A stretch of DNA of 64,000 nucleotides, taken from NCBI GenBank assembly GCA_030248215.1, contig JASANG010000301.1:1-64000 (forward strand), read 5' to 3'. Below, one piece after another: positions 43,066 to 54,165 of the stretch. The translations under genes were made by a program, and so were the position numbers. A model generated the notes under the pieces. That model saw only the letters and a program-made list of their open reading frames with translations, was not told the origin of the DNA and searched no databases. Numbering within the stretch: position 1 is the stretch's first letter; each line of letters opens with the position of its first letter. Origin of the DNA: Enoplolaimus lenunculus (Eukaryota; Nematoda; Enoplea; Enoplida; Thoracostomopsidae).

Positions 43066-43185
43066 ATGATCACCAAAATTTCCCGTCAACATTTGAATTT
43101 TCCCGCCAAAATTAGAATTTTGCGCCAAAATTTGAATTTCCCGCCAAAATTTGTATTTTGCCGCCATAATTTGAATTTCCTCCCC
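43066..43185. repeat. Minisatellite of about 20-bp 'cccgccaaaatttgaattt' units
   Basis: About six imperfect units in which 'ccgccaaaatttgaatttt' alternates with 'gcgccaaaatttg' and 'gccgccataatttg' variants. This is simple tandem array DNA. Confidence 0.8.
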
Positions 43186-43475
43186 CTTGATCACCCAGTC
43201 AATTGTGTTCAGAATATTTCTCTCGCTGTGCTGACGGGCGTTGTAAAATTATGCTAGAATGAAAATAGAATAAAAATTTTGAAAATTTTAGAACATATTA
43301 CGACTTAATACATAAAGATGAAGAAGTTCCATTTACTCTTAAATTCACGATTTCTATTTCCAAGGCACGGATACAAATTAACATGGACGGTCCATAAATA
43401 AAAACCGACACTTATATCGGCAACAATTTCAGCATATTTTAGTGAGCTATGAAACGGTTCCTTCCCTACAACTCC

Positions 43476-43680
43476 ACACTGCAAAAAATGGCGAGTCAAA
43501 TTGACTCCGAAATAGCCTCTACAAGATTACACAAACTGAGTCAAATTTAACACCACCAGTCAAGTTTGACTCGCGGAGTCACACGTTTGATTCTGGTGGA
43601 GCCGAATTTGACACAGATTGTGCAATCTCGCACACCCTATTTCGAAAAGAGCCAATTTGACTAACCATCTTTTGCAGTGT
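43476..43680. mobile_element. MITE family E
   Basis: It starts ACACTGCAAAAAATGG and ends CCATCTTTTGCAGTGT. The inverted repeats continue inward with AGTCAAATTG and CGAAATAG. 205 bp, no coding capacity. The core repeats 'gagtcaaattt' words. Flanking duplications are not obvious. Confidence 0.8.
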
Positions 43681-43860
43681 ACGTTTTAACTATTCCGCTT
43701 TTCCCGTTTTCCGATACTCGCATACACCTTCAACTTTCCCTACAAACAAATAACAATCATATACCTACGCTTGAATTTTCCACTGTTTACATTTTCCAAA
43801 CCGAACCACACATCCCAATTTTTCAGACATGCCAACCAAACCACGCCTACCCTACCAAAC

Positions 43861-44167
43861 CTACACACAAAATAAATTGTCTTCTATTCAAGAAATATTG
43901 TCTGAAATTTAAGACAATTATGTCTTGAAACAGACTCCAGACGTATATGTCTTGAATTAAAGAATTATACTTCTTAAAATTTTCAGAAATATTGGTCTAA
44001 ATTTTTTACTTAAATGTCTTAAATTTAAGGCTTTACAATATGTTTTAACCATTTAAGAAACGAATTTTTGAACTGTTTAAGGTTATTAATGTCTGAAATA
44101 CCAGAAATTTGTCTTAAAAATTTAAGAAAGTAGAAGTCTTGAAATTTTTAGACTATTTTGTGTGTAG
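43861..44167. mobile_element. MITE family F at the outer part of the left palindrome arm
   Basis: It starts CTACACACAAAATA and ends TATTTTGTGTGTAG. The interior is rich in 'gtcttaaatttaag' words, partly palindromic. Its right end lies inside the inverted duplication and reappears at 63939-64000 on the opposite strand, cut by the window edge. Whether the arm continues through the whole element cannot be seen. Confidence 0.8.
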
Positions 44168-44333
44168 AGAATATAAGTTTAACTTTTCCAGTTTCCAGTT
44201 TTCGGCACCTCCTAGAAGACTTTCGTGACAACATCATAAACATATTCCTAAGCCTACAAGCAAAAAATAGTTTGAACTTAGAATATTCGCTCATCGCTGA
44301 CAAAAATCCATCACATGTTTACCTTTATTTAAA

Positions 44334-44339
44334 CATTAT
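44334..44339 (-). terminator. AATAAA poly(A) signal candidate for SRP72 (left copy)
   Basis: TTTATT on the plus strand, 273 bp beyond the SRP72 stop on the minus strand. It would place the dispersed 44457-44497 motif inside the 3' UTR. Confidence 0.45.
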
Positions 44340-44456
44340 ACTTGTGCATAACAATAATTTGCTTCATTCGCAATATTTTATGTAGACGTATCCTAGCATC
44401 TATTGTAAACATTCGACTGCACTGAACTGCCTGTGGAAATATGACATTAATTGGTC

Positions 44457-44497
44457 GGCCCATGTTACTTTAAAGGGCGTCCAGGTTTCTGGTGGGT
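44457..44497. repeat. Dispersed 'GGCCCATGTTACTTTAAAGGG' motif in the SRP72 3' region
   Basis: This 41-bp copy runs GGCCCATGTTACTTTAAAGGG then 'cgtccaggtttctggtggg'. It matches the copies at 10592, 10703 and 41288. It lies between the SRP72 stop and the likely poly(A) signal, so it would be transcribed in antisense orientation. The mirror copy is at about 63609-63649. Confidence 0.8.
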
Positions 44498-44611
44498 AAA
44501 AATTTACATAACGTGTTTTGTCTATTTTGATACTACTTCGCCGAAACTTAAGCATTAATACTTGAAAAAATAACCCCAGTTCGAAACCGTCACCATTTTT
44601 ATCAATTAATG

Positions 44612-47600
44612 TTATCGCTTCCCTCCACGTTTTGGCTTTCTCGGCCCACCCGCTGGCCGCTGCTGTCGTGGTCCTGCTGCCGCTGGAGCTGGTTTCGGCG
44701 AAACCGGTGTGCCCGCATCGGGACTCGTACCTTTTGCACGTTGAGTGGAATCCCTAAAACCTTGATATCACTTGTATGCCTTGTTCGCCCTAGTGTTACG
44801 CTATGTATTTATATACATGTATATGTCAAAGGCGTGGTCACACATTTGACAATACAAACACTTATCTCAAAGCGAATAGTTCAACACCGGCACTCACCGG
44901 ACACAACTAAACAAGGTGTGTTTGATTAACAACTGCAAAACTTTATATATAATTTGTCTGCTTACAAGTTCTCGTTTACAGCAGCGGAACCCTGTGTCCC
45001 TCTTGAAATGTCTTTATCACGTGACCGTTTGTCTTTTTTCTTTTTATATTGTGAACGCTCATAACGCGGTAGCCATCGTTCCGGATCTGGAGGAACGCTA
45101 GGATCGTAGTTTTGAGGCAATCTGGCTGAAATCAAACTTCAATCATGCTAATATATGTTGTAACCTGTATACATTAATATCATGACTTCGTTAATTTTTC
45201 AATAATGCAGTGCTCAGCAAGACGAATAGAATCGGTTTGCAATCCTCAGAATCACTACAAAGCGTTTAGTTAATATAGAACCTGAATACGATTTGAGGCC
45301 AAATTAAACATTTCAAGTAAACGAATTCGAGAAAACTTTAACACCTTTCTTTGATTGAACATAAAACTATGAATATTCGTTTAGCAAGCCAACAAAGGCA
45401 AAGGGCGCATTACCAGTTTATTTATCATAGGTTAAAGAAAAACGTAATCAGAGTCACGGGTACGGCCGAATTCTACGTGAGCGTAAGTGAAACCATTTAT
45501 CACCTTTGTCACCTCGCCGGGTTTGCGCAATGCATAACATCTAAGCTGTATGAATAACCAACTTTCTGCCTCTGAGTACAAAACAATTCATTCAAAAACA
45601 ATATCCCTCCAGAGTTAAACTAACGCTTCCGCTTCCGTTTTCTTCGCTTTTGAGCATGTTCTGACAGAGGAGTATCCCTGAAAAACAAAAACATTTTATA
45701 GCGCGATAAGGTCAAATAAGTCATTCCTCCTATTGTTTTTGTGTGTTCAATCACTCCATGTAATACACTGTTTGACATCTGAACAATACCAACAGTATTA
45801 AAATGAACTGAAATATACTTTCGTCGCACTTCTAGTATCATTGCCAGGTACTCCTTACAAAATAATTATCATAAAAATACGTAAACTACCACTTACTTGG
45901 CTTTTGTTGTACGTTTAGCCAAATACTTTGATCCAAGGAACAACCACGATGAATTTTCTAGCTCGTCAACGTCAATGTTTTTGTCAAGATCTACTATTCT
46001 GCGCACATCACTCTCAAGCAGTCTGAAACAAAACTCATTATGACTTTTGGACAAGACTGAACTTCTGCGGTTGTGGACGGTTACACAACCGCGAAATTGA
46101 CCAAAATTTACCGGGATGGATAGGGCACTTTCAAGTATGAAAATAAAAAATATAGAAAACTCGGCTCTTGTATAATAATGTACAGTTATGGTCAGAAAGT
46201 GGACCCGCAGCAGCACGCGGTGGCAGACGCAAGCTATGCAATTTGAAACTACTTTTTAACGCCTATAAAACATTTGAAACAAACCACAGCCGCACTAACT
46301 TGCGTGCGTCTGCCCGAGAGAATGGAGTCCTGAATTCTTACCGCAAAATGTACTTCCCAAATACTTAAGGTTAAGAGATAGGCTTAGGTTTACGCAAAAG
46401 CATACACATGAATAAGAATATTACTAAACATAGAACTAAGCGTAAATGTGGGTGAAAGTGTTCAAAAGCTGATAAAATGCTATATCCGCTCGCCTGGTAG
46501 CCTCACAACCGGTCGTGACTATATACAAAGGCAAGATACTTACTCTTGAGCTTTCGAAGGGTCATACTTAGAATACGCTTTAATCAGTCTTGCCAAAACA
46601 AGCGGATCCGAGGGAGCTAATCTGAAATACGTAACAATCTGTGGAATTACTGTAAAATATTACCCTATTACCAGCTGGCGTCGAATAATTCTAATGATAG
46701 TTCTGGATCAAACTTCATTGCGACATTCAAACGTGAGTTGACACAAAACCTATAAAATATAGATGATTGTATCTAGATAGTACTAATATACAAAGAAATC
46801 TGTGCTGTATAAAGTATTCTCACAACATGGAATCAGTAAATTACTTGCGAAGTTCTTCCAAATGCTTTGTTGCCACTGAAAATTTATCATCATCTATGGC
46901 CATTGCCGCAAGTTCCTCGCGGATAGTTCGTTCAAGTAGTTGACTACTGCCCTAAAATAAAATAAAAAACACTTTCAAAGGCACGGCTGCAAAATTTAAT
47001 AATATTCAGTGTTACATAAACAATTTAATCCTGAAAAACACTAAGCTGACCGATGCTGGTATACGAGAATGTTTATGGATAACGCCATGAACCGATGTTA
47101 GTAGTTCGACAATACTTTCTTACAACAAGTAATAATTTATTAAAAGCATAAGAGCACAGCAATACTTAATAGAGTTGTTTACCAAAGTGCATCACCCGTA
47201 CGGTGCCGTCCGTCGCCGTCACCGTACGGCGCCGTCCGTCATCGTGCGGCACCGTCCGTAACTGTGCGGTATCGTACGCAAATTCACGTACCATAACGTA
47301 TGGTACGAACGGTGAAAGACGGCGCCGTACGGATGATGGACGGTGAAGAACGACGCTGGACGTCCAGTATAGCGCAACCCTAACTCTACCAAGAGTATTG
47401 CAACGGTAATCTACGTACATAAGACGATTTTCAATAAAGTTACCATTCGGTATATTCAGTCTCAAATTCATCAATTTATAACCAGGCTAAAAATCAAATG
47501 TTTCCTCTGTAAAGGTCCTACAAAATGAGCTCTTGATTTCAACTTACCCGATGCCTCTGTAACGCAGATTCGAGTAAATTTCGTGCGGAATCTCTGTTTC

Positions 47601-50600
47601 CAATCGCTTGCGACAAACCAACACACAACCCAAGGATTGATGGATGATGGGACAGAGGTTCCAATAAAGAAAATGCTTCTTCCAGACGCGATTCACTCAA
47701 GTACAGCTGCGCCAAAGCCAGCGCCACACGAGACGAACTATCTGATTTGTGCGTTGCTGCGTAATCCTGGAAGAAAATGCAATGCTTCAGAAAGTTATAA
47801 AATTAAATTTGACTCTGAACACACGTTTCGTGGTTACTGAATATTCATCAAATGCTGAACACAGCAAACAGGTAAGGTTAACTTACATGCGTAGCGAGCT
47901 CTGATGTTAATGAGCGTTTTTAATCAACAAACTTCTTAAGCATTTTTAGTTTATTATTAATCAGAAGTGTACAGAAATAACATACAGTTACAGCATGGGA
48001 AATATCGTTCACGGTATTGCGATCATTAGTCGCGACAGTCCACCAAAAATCAAGAACAAAATATTTTGTGCCGTGCAAAACACAGTTAGTTGCATGCACT
48101 TCCTTAAGAATTATTATCGACTTATGGATTTGTAGTACAACAGAAGTCGGTATAACTAGAAGAAAACGTCTCATAATAGGTTTTGAAAGTCATATACGTC
48201 AATAGGACCACTTCAAATGTGCCAATTCAAAAAGCTGAACAAGGTCGTGACTTACCGATAACAATTGTATGGCACCATCAGGTTTCTTTTCGCGCAATTT
48301 CAAACTCGCTTTCAGCAACACAGCTATTTCCGCCGCGTTAAATTTCGATTCCAACTCTGCAGTTCCAGCCTTGCATGCTTCAAGCTGAAAAGTCAAAATT
48401 ACCAAGTACCAAGTTAATCAACGCAAAAAAGTTGATCTCAGTGATCGATTAATTAACCGTTATGTAGTTTGCCCAATGTAAGTTTTCACCACAAAATAAC
48501 TGTTCCACGAACCAACTGTACTCTCTTGTCACTTCAACATCCGACAATACACAGGTCGGCTTCAAATCGTATTTTCAAAGTCAACTATAGTTCGCTAGCG
48601 TAGAGATAATATGTAAACCAAATAAAGTTTTCCAAGAGCACGACTAATATGTTTATGAAGGATTTGTATGACAGAAACACCATATTCGTATTTAGCTCAC
48701 CAAAACATAACAAACTAAGAATCCGATTCGAGTCTTCTTTTACAAAACGAAAACAATAAATACTTACGGCGACAGCAACAGTTTAAATTAGTTTAGTGCA
48801 AATTAACTGAAAATCTGAAAACGTAATATATACCTGATTGCTGTACAAATTCAGTAACGTTGAGTTCACAAGGAGGGCAAACTGTTGTTTGGAATTCAAT
48901 TTTTGTTGCAAATCTTTGCTCGTACAGACTTTCATCTTCTTACGCGAATCCCAAACGTTCTGATCCTACACAAAAAATTTCAAAAGTTTAAAACCATTCC
49001 AATCAATGTCAGGCATTTCGTTTATTTACAACGAACGTACTCAAATTTAAAACTGTTTGAAAACACAAAGCCTAAAACTTTAACACAAAACACTGTTCAT
49101 ACCTTCTGGCAGAGAACTGAGCTATAACTAAATGATCTCCTTATGATCCCAGATATAAATGGTGTAATGCAAACTTGACACCACTGTATAACGTATTCAC
49201 CTACAAAAAATAGTCAGCTAAGATTTAAGAATAAAAATTTACTGACAATGACGTAACTTTTTGAAAATCACTCTGTATCCTTTGTGCTTCGATCAGAAAG
49301 CAGAAAAAATAGACAATTAATTACGACTACTGACTACTAACCCTTTTCAAAGCAACCAAATTATTTGAAGCCACTGCCGATAACGTCGCATCATCCGGCC
49401 TAAAATCAAAGAAATAATACGACCGTACAAGCAATTTTACCGATTTATACTCTTCGTCTTCATAACTTATACTATATTCGTGCCCTTGTTGTCAATTACC
49501 AGCTGGGTATTCGGTGGGTCTCGACAAAATCAGGCTTCATCCACGTTGGGGCGCTTTGAGAGAACACCCAAACAATTTAATCTACGAACGATAGACGAAC
49601 GCAAATTATCAGAAATAAGATTTATAAAAGATTCTAAGCTAACAGAAAAACACAGAGTTCTTCATAAAAGTTTTGCGGCAGACGCGATGGGGCTCGAACA
49701 CATGACGTACGGATTACCGGTCCACTCCTCTAACCATCGAGCTACGCAACCATGCAAACTTTTCACTACAATGACTCTATATACCATAAGTTTGGCAATA
49801 AAATAACAAACATTACAAAAGAAACATCCGTTAACTAATAACATAATACTACTTTTGTTTAATAATATCGTTATAGATTGATGTTGCTTCATCTATTTTG
49901 CCTTGTTTTTGCAGCGCGTATGCCAGTTGAGTCCTACAACAGCAAAACATTATATATACACATTATCAAATTTATCTGCTTAAGTAATAATTTAAAACTG
50001 ATATTTCACATTGAAAACAACATAAAAACAATTCGCGGAAACATGTTTTCAGCGATTCGACACAAACCATACATGCTTTGTACCAAAAAGGCTCAGTACC
50101 ATTCCTTTTATAATTGGCAATCAAATCATGTTCAATCTATATTATAAATATATACCTACTTAATGATTGCCAGTTCCTCTTCAAGGTCTTCTTCATCAAC
50201 AGACGCAGTACACAATTCTAAATAATACAAACGTTGTTTTGGATCAACAAAATATAAATTCAACACTTAAAGCGCTATTCACACGTATAAGTTTTTACTG
50301 CGAGAACCTGTAGCTGCAACTTGCACTTGCAAGTTTTGTGCAAAATCCCGTTCGAAAAACTTGCAACTGCTAATAATTCATTAAAACCAATCGCTAGGAA
50401 TTTAGTTCACATGAGTGAACAAACATGCAAGTTCGATGAATTTATTGCAGCCGTTTTCTCATTGGCTGATGAAGAAATGCAAGTTCTGTGTGCAATTTGT
50501 AGTTGCAAGTTGTCGCAGCTGAAATTTGCAAGTGTGAATAGGGCTGAACTTTTCCAAACACAAACTTTGATATGAATTCCCATACAGAGTATAAAACTAT

Positions 50601-53306
50601 AATATACTGTTATTCAATACGGCTTAAGGCTTTACAATATAACCAAAAGTAAATAATTTTCTATTTTAACATATACGTGCATTATAATAACTACGTTTTG
50701 ATCATTTAAAAAGGTAACTTTTAGGATATTATACGTTACACTAAATTCCAAGTAAAATTTTCAGAAAACTCATTAAAAACAATTAAATATATTTACCGAC
50801 AGCTTTTCGCAATATGCGCTCTGCTTTTCCATACTGCTCAGCAGCCAAAAGACGGCTTCCATGATTATACGCAAATTCGTAATTTCGTTCCTTATCAAGC
50901 TGAAAATATATTGCAATAAAATTACAACGACGAACCAGCGTGCGCATAATAAATCTATAACTGCTAAAAGGATTGCTGCGTAAACAGAGCATGCACAAAA
51001 TTGCCAAAACACAGTATCAAAATAACCTGATACGTGAAAACTAAAACACAGTCGACAGAATAATTTTACAGTAACCTCTTGTAATGAATCTGCATCGGCC
51101 AGTTGCGCCAAGACTCCCAACATATTAATTTGACGTTCTTCTTCAAAATCATCCTAAAAATACAAAACAAATCCGACATAGAAATGTGTTGAACGATAGT
51201 TTGCAAATGTAACAATCCTGTTATTAAACCTGCTATCCTTGCTACAGCTCAGATTTCATTTTCCAGGAATTTTGAAAAATACCACCTGAATGATATGAAT
51301 TCCAGATAATTTCAAGCTTTTGCCTATCATTGACCTGTGCTTTGTAACATCTACAGTATATACCTCAGAAAGTGCAAAGCATACCTGTGTATCTCGCATC
51401 AAGCCAATATAAATATCGTATGATTCTTTGTAGCGTTTTGAACGATAGTTTGCAAATGTAACAATCCTGTTATTAAACCTGCTATCCTTGCTACAGCTCA
51501 GATTTCATTTTCCAGGAATTTTGAAAAATACCACCTGAATGATATGAATTCCAGATAATTTCAAGCTTTTGCCTATCATTGACCTGTGCTTTGTAACATC
51601 TACAGCATATACCTCAGAAAGTGCAAAGCATACCTGTGTATCTCGCATCAAGCCAATATAAATATCGTAGGATTCTTTGTAGCGTTCTTGTCGGTACAAC
51701 TGAAAAAATTTTATAACGGAAATGTATAACTTAATGTCTCTAATGTAACAACCGTCACCGTCATATCAAAACAGTTTAATCTAAGATTAATTTCATGACT
51801 ACGATATTCTAATATATATGTACGTACTCGTTACACAGGTTTCGACAGTTAACGACAGGAACAGTGCACGTAACGGATTCTTAAAATCACTATATTACTT
51901 AGTGCACTATTAAACCTTTGCTACTTTTGTTTTCTGTATATATAATCCAATACATATATACTCAACATATACGATTTTATGACTACAGCAAAAGATACAT
52001 CATGTTAAAGTTTCCATAAAGTTTTCTTCGCTAAATGATGTTTTTATTTAGGGCAAAGCTGGTTAAAACTAAATAAAAGTTTGTTAAGAACTATGGCAGC
52101 CAGCGAAACAGCATAATAAAGCTTCTCCGACAGAAAATAATTTACTCACCAGTTGAGCTAAAAGTTCCCGACACCTTACATCTTCAATCTCGTCTTTTAA
52201 AGTTTTCATTGCTTCTTCAGTTCGGTTTAATCGGTATTCACAGTATGCCTTTTCAAAAATCAGTTTTCTGCAAAAGAAATGTTAAAACACCACAATTTTG
52301 CAAAATATAAAAACTGAAACATAACGATAAACAATTCATACTCCATACTAAACATAACCGAAAAAGTTATAGTGGTTACAATTATGTAGATGTCCGGAAA
52401 CTATCCTAACATATGCTCTGATTTTATGTGAAAGTATTTACGTAGTGCACGGAGTATTTTTAAAACTTACTCCATAAGCGATGGCACTTTCTTCATCATC
52501 ATTAAAGCATCCTCGAATTTGTTTAATTGTATCAGCGAAACTATCTTACAATGAACAGGCAATTCGTCGTTAGGCAGAACCTTCGCAACTGAAAATATTA
52601 AAACACCCAACTATATATTACACAAAGAACATAAATTATGTTGCTCAATGTCTGTTTTACGTACGCTACTAGCCAGTTTTCCGAGTTCTACAAAAACATG
52701 CGTCAAATTCTTTAAAATATGCTGAATCTGTAGATGAAAACAAGTTGTCGACAAAAGTTGTGCGTTGTACGCATGTTACACATGCGTGTCCTGGTGCATA
52801 TGCAATATAGGCAATGCATATTGTGATGTATGCTTGCCGACAGCCTACGGTCGACACACTTAGTCCACGAAAAATGCAGTTGGAGATGCGGACTGCGTGG
52901 CGCAGGAGTCGAGTGTTCGCTTAAGGATCCGTAGGCTGATTTCCATCCCCGCTCCGAAAGCCCGCTTTTCCAGCTGCTAGTTAATAGCTCTGATATCCCA
53001 GTCCCTATATAGACTGACAAGTTTTAGTAAAATTTTCGAGATGCAAATTGATAAGTCTATATTTATACTCGACTCAACAATCTGCCATAAAACCGTAACA
53101 ATTCCAATTTCTGGGTCTTTTATAGCCGGAACTTCGGCTGCACCCTAGTATATACTAATGAACCCACCTGATAGTTTCGTAATACACTTACTCCTATTAC
53201 AAATTTTCAATGCACGTTCGTAATCGCCACTCCCTTGTGCTTTCGCCAAGTCAGCATACAAACTCTTAGTATTGATAGTTACCTCCGGCTTCTTCTTTCC
53301 AGACAT
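44612..53306 (-). CDS. SRP72: Signal recognition particle subunit SRP72, intact 18-exon copy
   Basis: SRP72 pairs with SRP68 on SRP RNA in the cytosol, the particle that targets nascent secretory proteins to the ER. Exons in transcript order: 53306-53192, 52588-52471, 52267-52150, 51699-51634, 51153-51076, 50899-50797, 50217-50160, 49933-49853, 49399-49342, 48965-48834, 48384-48256, 47766-47548, 46951-46845, 46621-46544, 46022-45897, 45677-45625, 45125-44966, 44753-44612. Phases agree and give 646 aa (human 671). The N-terminal TPR-type helical repeats include FEKAYCEYRLNR, AYNHGSRLL and DQNVWDSRKKMK. A basic run (KRRKRKRK, 539-546) and LPQNYDP...PPDPERWLP (549-566), the conserved SRP72 RNA-binding signature, follow, and the tail is Ala/Pro/Arg-rich ending KRGGKR. 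ATG at 53306 gives MSGKKKPEV. Intron 4 carries a partial duplicate of exon 4, intron 6 a MITE and intron 8 a SINE. Joining exon 13 to 14 directly restores the family sequence. Confidence 0.95.
47186..47385. mobile_element. Family B MITE in SRP72 intron 12
   Basis: The right end, inverted, reads AGGGTTGCGCTATACTGG, as at 25084. The core is a dense set of 'gtacggcgccgtccgtc' words, strongly GC-rich against its intron. TAGAGTT and its inverse AACTCTA lie at the two outer edges. The mirror copy is at about 60721-60920. The open frame through it is a by-product of the repeats. Confidence 0.7.
49655..49765 (-). mobile_element. tRNA-derived SINE (family 1) in SRP72 intron 8
   Basis: On the minus strand: GTTGCGTAGCTCGATGGTTA (A box), 'gagtggaccggtaatccgt' and B box GTGTTCGAGCC, followed by a tail ending 'aaaacttttatgaagaactctg'. 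It has the same order as 26131-26257. The head keeps A and B boxes, so RNA polymerase III entry is imaginable. Mirror copy at about 58341-58451. Confidence 0.8.
50270..50547. mobile_element. MITE family D in SRP72 intron 6
   Basis: The left end AAGCGCTATTCACACGTA and the right end GTGTGAATAGGGCT are inverted repeats. They continue inwards with 'aagtttt..ctgcgagaac' against 'gttgcaagttgtcgcagctg'. The core is shared with 18725-18993. No coding capacity. Mirror copy at about 57559-57836. Confidence 0.8.
51191..51688. repeat. 249-bp tandem duplication spanning SRP72 exon 4
   Basis: Copies 51191-51439 and 51440-51688 differ at very few sites. Each holds most of exon 4 (RYKESYDIYIGLMRDTQ) and its donor site. 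Only the upstream copy in transcript order (51634-51699) has the acceptor and the first codons (LYRQE). The second exon copy (about 51385-51435) has a donor but no acceptor AG, so it should be skipped. Both arms of the palindrome carry this duplication, so it predates the inversion. Confidence 0.9.
53100..53147. mobile_element. Family A MITE end in SRP72 intron 1
   Basis: 'tttatagccggaacttcgg' is followed by CTGCACCCTAG, a decayed right end of the CAGGGTGCAACCGG family. The inverse copy is at 54925-54970 in the right arm (AGGGGTGCAGCCGAAGTTCC). The left end is not recognisable. Confidence 0.5.
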
Positions 53307-53877
53307 TTTGAAATATATGTATATAGGTAGATGAACAGTTGTCTGAAATACAGGTAAAATGCTATGAGCAGGGGAAATAGAGAGCCAGGATTTCAGTTTG
53401 GGAAAGAAAAATTTACCGAATGTGAATTTTTCCTACAATCATAATGAATCAAACCTTTCTCTTAAAAACGTATGACAATAAAGATATTAGAAAAACTAAC
53501 AAGTGCTGCCAATTTGAACTTCGTATATGCTGTATTACTGTCAGTAGCCATCCCAATATTTTGAGTGGGATTTTAACATCACATAATTTTAATCAAACTA
53601 CCATCAAAAACGTTATAACACTAGCTAGTTAATTAACAAACCAGCAATGAAATTAGAAATCGGCACAATAATAGTTCTTAAATGAACCTATTCTCATATA
53701 AAATTGTCGATTGACAGATGCCACAGTTCTTTTGTTATTATACTTACTACCTAGATAGAAGAGAAGCTGTCCGTGGTCTTCTGCATTTACTGACTGGGAA
53801 ACGCGATCATCTGTTCAATGCAATATCCAACATTCGAAAAAATGTATAAGATTGTTTATGACAACCAAGTTCCTACA
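53307..53877 (-). promoter_or_regulatory. Upstream region of the intact SRP72 gene
   Basis: This stretch lies directly 5' of the SRP72 ATG on the minus strand and is repeated, with many differences, at about 54166-54752. It must include the 5' UTR and probably the promoter. No TATA or initiator motif is clear. Confidence 0.3.
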
Positions 53878-54165
53878 GGCCAAAACTAAACACAAAAACT
53901 AAAACCGTGTTACCAAAGTTCAAAGCTTGACAACTCGTCTACCAAAAACTCGCGGTGTCGTCGACTACAGTGTCGCCAAATATTTCGCTTTAAGTTTGGG
54001 TTAGGATTTATGCTCAAGATTATGCTTTGGTTATGCTAAGCCATGGGACACTACAAGGTGCTTCCTATAGATTCTAGATGACAAATTGTCATAGATTTAG
54101 AAAGTGTAAGTATATACATTGTATTTATCATGTACACTCTTTGCAGGAAATAAAATTAGAATGTA
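53878..54165. other. Spacer at the centre of the inverted duplication
   Basis: About 290 bp with no inverted partner. It contains 'ggtgtcgtcgactacagtgtcgcc' and an AT-rich remainder. No coding sequence, promoter element or repeat was recognised. It lies between the divergent start regions of the two SRP72 copies. Confidence 0.75.

Larger units (their letters stand above)
28494..44611. other. 16 kb repeat-rich intergenic region
   Basis: No conserved protein-coding exon was recognised between the start of the furin-like gene and the 3' end of SRP72, which point away from each other's coding bodies here. The recognisable content is repeats: adjacent twin MITEs (30704-31400), family A copies (32435, 37848), family B (38384), family C (34361, 38951), a SINE (35935), a tandem pair of tRNA-like heads (42283 and 42461), an inverted pair of a G/C-tract repeat (33170 and 36300), TTAGGC-like runs (34880) and MITEs E and F (43476, 43861). 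Open frames here are short and mostly repeat-derived. Confidence 0.6.
44106..53877. repeat. Left arm of a giant inverted duplication (SRP72 palindrome)
   Basis: Position x in this arm pairs with about 108106 - x on the other strand. From 44106 to about 51439 the match to 56663-64000 is almost perfect, with only a few single-base differences and two small length differences noticed. From about 51440 to 53877 the match to 54166-56662 is much looser. The arm holds the intact SRP72 gene and its upstream region, and may continue beyond 44106, since its partner runs to the window end. Confidence 0.95.

Noticed and set aside
47166-47474. 102-codon open frame in SRP72 intron 12
   Set aside because: It lies across the GC-rich family B MITE, where repeated 'gacggcgccgt' words avoid stops by chance.
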